Source of the DNA: Timema cristinae
Taxonomy: Eukaryota; Arthropoda; Insecta; Phasmatodea; Timematidae
NCBI GenBank assembly: GCA_039000515.1
Contig: JBCFYV010001001.1
Coordinates: forward strand, 16,183,243-16,247,242
Length of the DNA stretch: 64,000 nucleotides
Direction: 5' to 3'
Shown here in pieces: positions 59,748 to 64,000 of the stretch (its first letter is position 1; each line of letters opens with the position of its first letter). The position numbers were made by a program, and so were the translations under genes. The notes beneath the pieces are model-generated. The model was not told where the DNA came from and searched no databases. It was given only the letters and a program-made list of their open reading frames with translations.

Positions 59748-60728
59748 TGATTCCCTTGTTGTTGCAATGTATATTTTATAGGTCTTTTTTTGTCATTTGG
59801 AATTTTAGATAGTATTTTATTGTTTTGCGTAATTTTTTTAGTCATGTTTAGTCAATTTTTAGTCATTAATATAAGGTATTAATATTGAATAAGATTATTT
59901 TTTAATAAAATAGATAATTTATTAATGCATTGATGTTTTTCAATACACAGTTGTCGGAATGAGAATATAATATAGTTACTGTCTTCTTTGCTTGTATGGT
60001 TGGAAAATAAACGTTCCTAATAAGACACTGCAACGAGACTGGAAAAAGAGATGATTAATAATATATAGGCCTACTTCAGAATAAGATATTTGTAAACCAA
60101 TCTTACATTTAGCACAATACAAGAGTTTAGTTAAAGGCTTTTCATTGATTATGAATTTTATAATTTAAGTGCGTGGTTGTTTTAGTCATATGCAATATTT
60201 TAAAATAATCTTTTGAAAATATGAAGTTATTTTTTAAAGTTTATAGTCATTTTAAGGGTAAAATTTTTATGTTTTTTTTTTAGGTCATCATAATCTGAGC
60301 TTTGCTCATGAGATATCACTCAGTGTAATTTGAACAACCGTTGATCGGTAATTTTCAAATGCAGTGTGATTGATCCAGTAGATAACACCTCTGGAGTGCA
60401 GTAGTATGAAACTTGAGACGTACTAATATCAGCCTGTGAAGGTTAACAACATGAGTTAAAGTCACTACGCTAGACAAAGTGAAGGGTGGATATAGATAGA
60501 CGTCACCTCGAAATACCGACGAGAACACCTCATTCTCGAGGTAATTATACAACGACACTGAGAATATGAAAAGGACCACTCTAACCGGTATGATTTCACT
60601 AAGTTTCTCACTCAGACTCTTCAATATAAATAAAATAGTGTTCAGAGGTTCAATGGCAAGTACACGTTCATATTACTTGCGCCGCACAGACCCCACCATT
60701 AGTAGACAGTTCATTTAAAAGGAAGGAG
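59748..60728. other. Unassigned AT-rich DNA
   Basis: 59750-60290 is strongly AT-rich with repeated TTTTAGTCA phrases at 59800-59870. An 89-codon minus frame (60355-60624) contains VVLFIFSVSLYNYL and VVTLTHVVNLHRLILV, hydrophobic but unrecognised. Confidence 0.4.
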
Positions 60729-60739
60729 TTCCTGTGATT

Positions 60740-61010
60740 ATAATAATAATAATAATAATATTTAGCACCGCGTCTTACTACCCGTTCGGGTTATACGCTT
60801 TAAGTACTAATTACGCTAATGGATTAGGAATTGGGAAGGTTGAATTTGAGGAAGTGAACCCGCATTTGCGTGGAGGGAGAATGGAAAACCATTTAGGAAC
60901 CCCCCCCCCCCCAGTTCACCCGACCGAGATTCGAACCTCGATCTCCCCGTCCTCAGCAGTCGAGCTTGAACACGACAAACGCTTTAGCCAAATTCGCCAC
61001 AGAGGCGGGA
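60740..61010 (-). mobile_element. SINE-2 copy, subfamily b
   Basis: Reverse strand: TAATAATAAT end, tail CGTCTTACTACCCGTTCGGG, body, a poly-C run (60900-60912) where other copies have CCACC, box B GAGATTCGAACCTCG and the subfamily b head. Flanks TTCCTGTGATT (60729-60739) and TTCCTGTAATT (61011-61021) are an 11-bp duplication with one mismatch. The 122-codon plus frame over it is not a gene. Confidence 0.95.
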
Positions 61011-61223
61011 TTCCTGTAATTGTTACTGATAAATTAACACAACGTTTTTCAACCTGTGAGCCGTGGGAGTTTGGAGGAAGATTAAAAAAAAGGGATGGAT
61101 AGATTTTATTTTTTAAATCCATGACTAACATTTCTGTAATAACATAATTATTGGAATATTAACTATTGAACTTCTAAACACAAACTTAATACTTGTTATT
61201 TAAATTATAAAGCCTCTCCTTAA

Positions 61224-61505
61224 GGTGGGATTGAAAGGGACGCGAGAAAAGGTCAGTATTTTTTGCAGTTTTTATATGGAAACACATTATTTTGGTCAAA
61301 ACAAATCAAATATTGCTCCAGTACAAACATAGAATTTAGTTTTCTTCACACGGTAACCTTAAAATGTATTGAATAACTCATCTGTCAAGGGTGTCTTGGA
61401 ATTTAATGACAACCATTTTTCCTTCATTTAATAATGCCGCCATGCTCATGACATAAAAACTGCAAAAAAAAACTGGTTTTTCCTCGCATCCCCTTTCATC
61501 CCACC
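61224..61505. mobile_element. TTAA foldback MITE, copy 4
   Basis: TTAA at 61220-61223 and 61506-61509. Ends GGTGGGATTGAAAGGGACGC and CCCCTTTCATCCCACC, inverted. At 282 bp it lacks most of the right arm between about 61430 and 61450 (TTTAATAATGCCGCCATGCT joins). Confidence 0.9.
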
Positions 61506-61509
61506 TTAA

Positions 61510-62738
61510 GTAACTGACGGTGTGTCTTGACAATGTTATCACCTTGTTCGGTATGCCGTTAGTTGAAAAAAGCCGAAAATACCTGCTCTAATATCTAATT
61601 GCCATATATATATATATATATATTAACTAGTTGCACGGTCTGCCAGGCGCCATGATATATTTTCCTGTCTTAGTGTGACGTCCGCTCTAGACTAGAGCTT
61701 GAGAACGTGATACACGTGACCAGACTAGTGACGTCACTCCCAACACGTCACGCAAGGAGGATTTCTAACAGCGAGCACAAACAAGTAGTAATGTAATTTC
61801 ATACTATATTTGAATTTCATCATTCCTGTTCAGTCGGAAATGTGACATCACGTAAATAAGAGGAAACGTTCGAAATACGAGTTACTGTACTTTAATTTAA
61901 TATAAGCTTACATATTATTTACACTGTAATCATAATACGAACCTTAAAAGAAGTGATTTAAAAGTTTGCTAGCCAAAATACAAAACTAATTTATGTTCTA
62001 ATTAATAATAATAATTATTATATTATTATTGGTTTGTGAGTTTTAACACAAGGGTGATTTATTTAACAGCTCAATATGTGTCGGGAAATTTGTAGAAATA
62101 CACCCGCATTAGCACGGAAAGCGGATGGGTAAACCAACTTAAATAACTCGGAGTTAGTTTGCACTTCAATGTCATTAAACTTGTAAAAGTAGTCAAACAT
62201 ATAAAAACAAAGTTCTAGATATTAGTATTATGTACCAGAAGTTTGTTTTAGTAAAACTCAGCATAAGTTAATATTCAAATATCTAAATTACTGTAAGATG
62301 TTTAATGCAACTAAGTCGAGAAAAATGTTGTGTGTTATAAGCGTTTTAGGGGAAATTTGGTTAATGCATTGAGTCCAAAAAACTGTTTTATTTAAGGTTG
62401 GGAAAAGTTGAACTAACCCTGCTTTGGGTTAAGAAAAGATACCCATATTTTAAAGTGTTTGTGTTAGCCATAAATATATGTCAATCTGTGTACATATAAA
62501 GATACATATTTAAAGTTTGGCGTAAGCTAAAAAGAGGACAGTAAAAGCTCTCTTATATAAACTTCCTCCAACCTACGATAGTAATACTGGCTACACAATT
62601 GAGAAACTTTTAACTTAAGAAAACAAAGTATTACTTGAATGTGTGACTTTGTTAATTCGAAGTATGGCAGGCAGTGCGATCACATGCATTATCACTTCAA
62701 AATAGTTAAGTGTTGACTTTACAAATTCGGAGTATCTT
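61510..62738. other. Unassigned DNA
   Basis: 61630-61760 is less AT-rich (GACTAGAGCTTGAGAACGTG, CGTGACCAGACTAGTGACGT) and contains an inverted phrase, ACGTGA...TCACGT. A decayed SINE-2 body fragment (ACACCCGCATTAGCACGGAA) is at 62100-62150, reverse strand. Otherwise AT-rich and unrecognised. Confidence 0.4.
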
Positions 62739-62751
62739 TAACGTAAAAAAA

Positions 62752-63043
62752 AGTGACCTGGTGGTCTAGGGGTAAGGTGTCAGACTTCTGTGCTGGCGGC
62801 CGGGGTTCGGTCCCGGCACAGATTTATCTGATTTCCAAACCCTTCCTACACCTCTGACAAGACATCTTGTGAATTGGGAATGCCAGGCCGCCACCGTGGT
62901 TCGGATTCCACGTTAAACTGTAGGTCCTTCATTTCATCTCACAATCACCTACCATTACACATTACGAAGTGCGTAAACCCAACGGGTATAAGCGCGTCTA
63001 ATAAATAATAATAATAATAAAAAGTATAATAATAATAATAAAA
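62752..63043 (+). mobile_element. SINE-1 copy, full length, subfamily a, with small deletions
   Basis: Head GACCTGGTGGTCTAGGGGTA, box B region shortened (CCGGGGTTCGGTCCCGGCAC), body, worn tail (GTGCGTAAACCCAACGGGTA) and an AAT-rich end. TAACGTAAA flanks it at 62739-62747 and 63044-63052 (9 bp, the left partly followed by A-rich sequence). Confidence 0.9.
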
Positions 63044-63052
63044 TAACGTAAA

Positions 63053-63425
63053 TAAAGTTATATACCATCATGAAGAAAGTCTTTTCCAGGGGAGTTTGTC
63101 TTCTAGAGCTATAATAGAGAGTCTTTCGTCATACTTTTCATGTAATTATTATAACATGTGAAAATGTAACGCGATTATGCAAGTAATATGAATGTTGTGG
63201 ATAAATATACATTCGATCAAATAATAACTAATATATCATCTAATTATAGATAGCATTTAGCTTAGTACAAAATAGTCACCATATGTCGTCATTGTATTTT
63301 CTCCATCCTTGCATTTTATTGGCTGAAGGTTTTAAATCTTTAAAAAAAAGCATTGTGTAAATAAAAAATTGTAAAAGTAAAAACTTTATGTACCTAAGTT
63401 TAAGTTCTTTAATTGTATAACCAGC
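63053..63425. other. Unassigned AT-rich DNA
   Basis: Nothing recognised. Confidence 0.4.
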
Positions 63426-63429
63426 TTAA

Positions 63430-63986
63430 GGTGGGGTGAAAGGTAATGTTAGTTAAGCTTTATATTTTTACAATACTTATAACAAAAAAAAGTAAATTGT
63501 TGGCTAAAAATAAATAAAATTTGCTTCATTAGAAAAGTTTACTTTAAATTTCTACAGTTCTTAAATATTTGTCATGTACATACTGAAATTTGACCCCAGC
63601 ACTTTGTCTTCATTTAAAAAGTCCTGTTCAAATTCCATTATATATTCATGACAAATATTCTAAAACTATCGATAGCATTTTTTATAACATATTACTATAC
63701 AATTAAGAGACTAATCCTAAGAGGTCTCACCCTAATACAATTATAATCAAATTTGGTATTAAATTATAAAATATTATTGATAACACAAACATTAATAAAA
63801 GAAATATGGCGATATCCATCCATGCAGGCTAAATAATTCTTACTAACCATAGTTAGACTAATAAGAATAAATAAAAATAATACTATAAAAATTAAACTAA
63901 ACGTTTCTAATGAGACAATAGTTTATTTATTATGGCCAAAAGTGTTTGTTTTGTAAAAATAAAGTCCCTAACACGAGTAACCAGCC
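63430..63986. mobile_element. TTAA foldback MITE, copy 5, long variant
   Basis: TTAA at 63426-63429 and 63987-63990. Left end GGTGGGGTGAAAGG; right end GTAACCAGCC (inverse GGCTGGTTAC), a poorer match. At 557 bp it is larger than the other copies. The arms keep TTGGCTAAAAATAAATAAAA, a CATTAGAAAAGTTTA-like block and the inverse TTTATTTATTATGGCCAAAA; the centre keeps ACTTTGTCTTCATTTAAAAA. Confidence 0.7.
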
Positions 63987-64000
63987 TTAAATCTATTCTT

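Noticed and set aside
60734..61102. 122-codon plus-strand frame
   Set aside because: It lies on the antisense strand of a SINE-2b copy and contains the TAA repeat and a poly-C run; similar frames recur wherever the SINE does.

Overview
The window looks like one piece of a large, AT-rich, repeat-saturated animal genome, most likely an invertebrate and plausibly an arthropod. The evidence is indirect: Tc1/mariner and piggyBac-type (TTAA) DNA elements, hAT-like ends, several tRNA-derived SINE families ending in (TAA)n or poly-A, decayed LINE 3' ends, and a dispersed element beginning with a GCCCGCGGCTTTGCTCGCG-type motif and ending near a (CAGT)n run, a kind common in arthropod genomes. No prokaryotic operon, ribosome binding site, rRNA gene, CRISPR array or intact host protein gene can be supported. 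Nearly all open frames of 60 to 140 codons are chance frames or lie inside repeats.

Layout. 0-5 kb: degenerate SINEs, a first copy of the CAGTAGCC MITE and (AAT)n arrays. 5.07-6.66 kb: a 1.59-kb terminal-inverted-repeat element with a TGA duplication at both ends. 7-7.6 kb: a SINE nested in another SINE, plus a 48-bp tail-only insertion. 8.7-13.6 kb: MITEs, a 30-bp minisatellite, AC-rich DNA, a hAT-like element. 14-19 kb: SINEs, a (TA)n array, a TTAA foldback element. 19.08-19.66 kb: a roughly 51-bp minisatellite. 21.2-21.65 kb: a decayed LINE 3' end. 22.4 kb: a 244-bp near-perfect hairpin MITE. 24-31 kb: mostly SINE copies and unassigned AT-rich DNA, with one small candidate exon at 28.8-29.0 kb. 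31.3-34.7 kb: SINE, arthropod-type repeat, LINE 3' fragment, SINE, hAT-like element. 37.1-39.1 kb: SINE containing a TTAA foldback element containing a dead Tc1/mariner transposon. 41.56-42.1 kb: a 33-bp minisatellite. 43.5-53 kb: SINEs, MITEs, a possible non-LTR 3' end carrying a tail-only insertion, and a composite TACAGG element with a transposase remnant. 54-64 kb: SINEs, a hAT-like element inside a SINE with a TTAA element inside it, two more TTAA elements and long AT-rich stretches.

The main pattern is one short 3' tail, core GTATAACCCGAACGGGTAG followed by TAAGACGCGGTGCTAA, shared by at least three different tRNA-derived heads. The same tail also occurs alone, as three insertions of 45-48 bp, each flanked by a 10-13 bp target-site duplication and each starting at nearly the same base. 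That suggests the tail is what a LINE reverse transcriptase recognises, and that it can move almost by itself. A second pattern is that two MITE families with different terminal repeats share an internal core of about 80 bp.

SINE family names (SINE-1 to SINE-7) and MITE labels used here are local to this annotation. Repeat boundaries were read by eye; those with matching target-site duplications are good to the base, others to about 10-20 bp.
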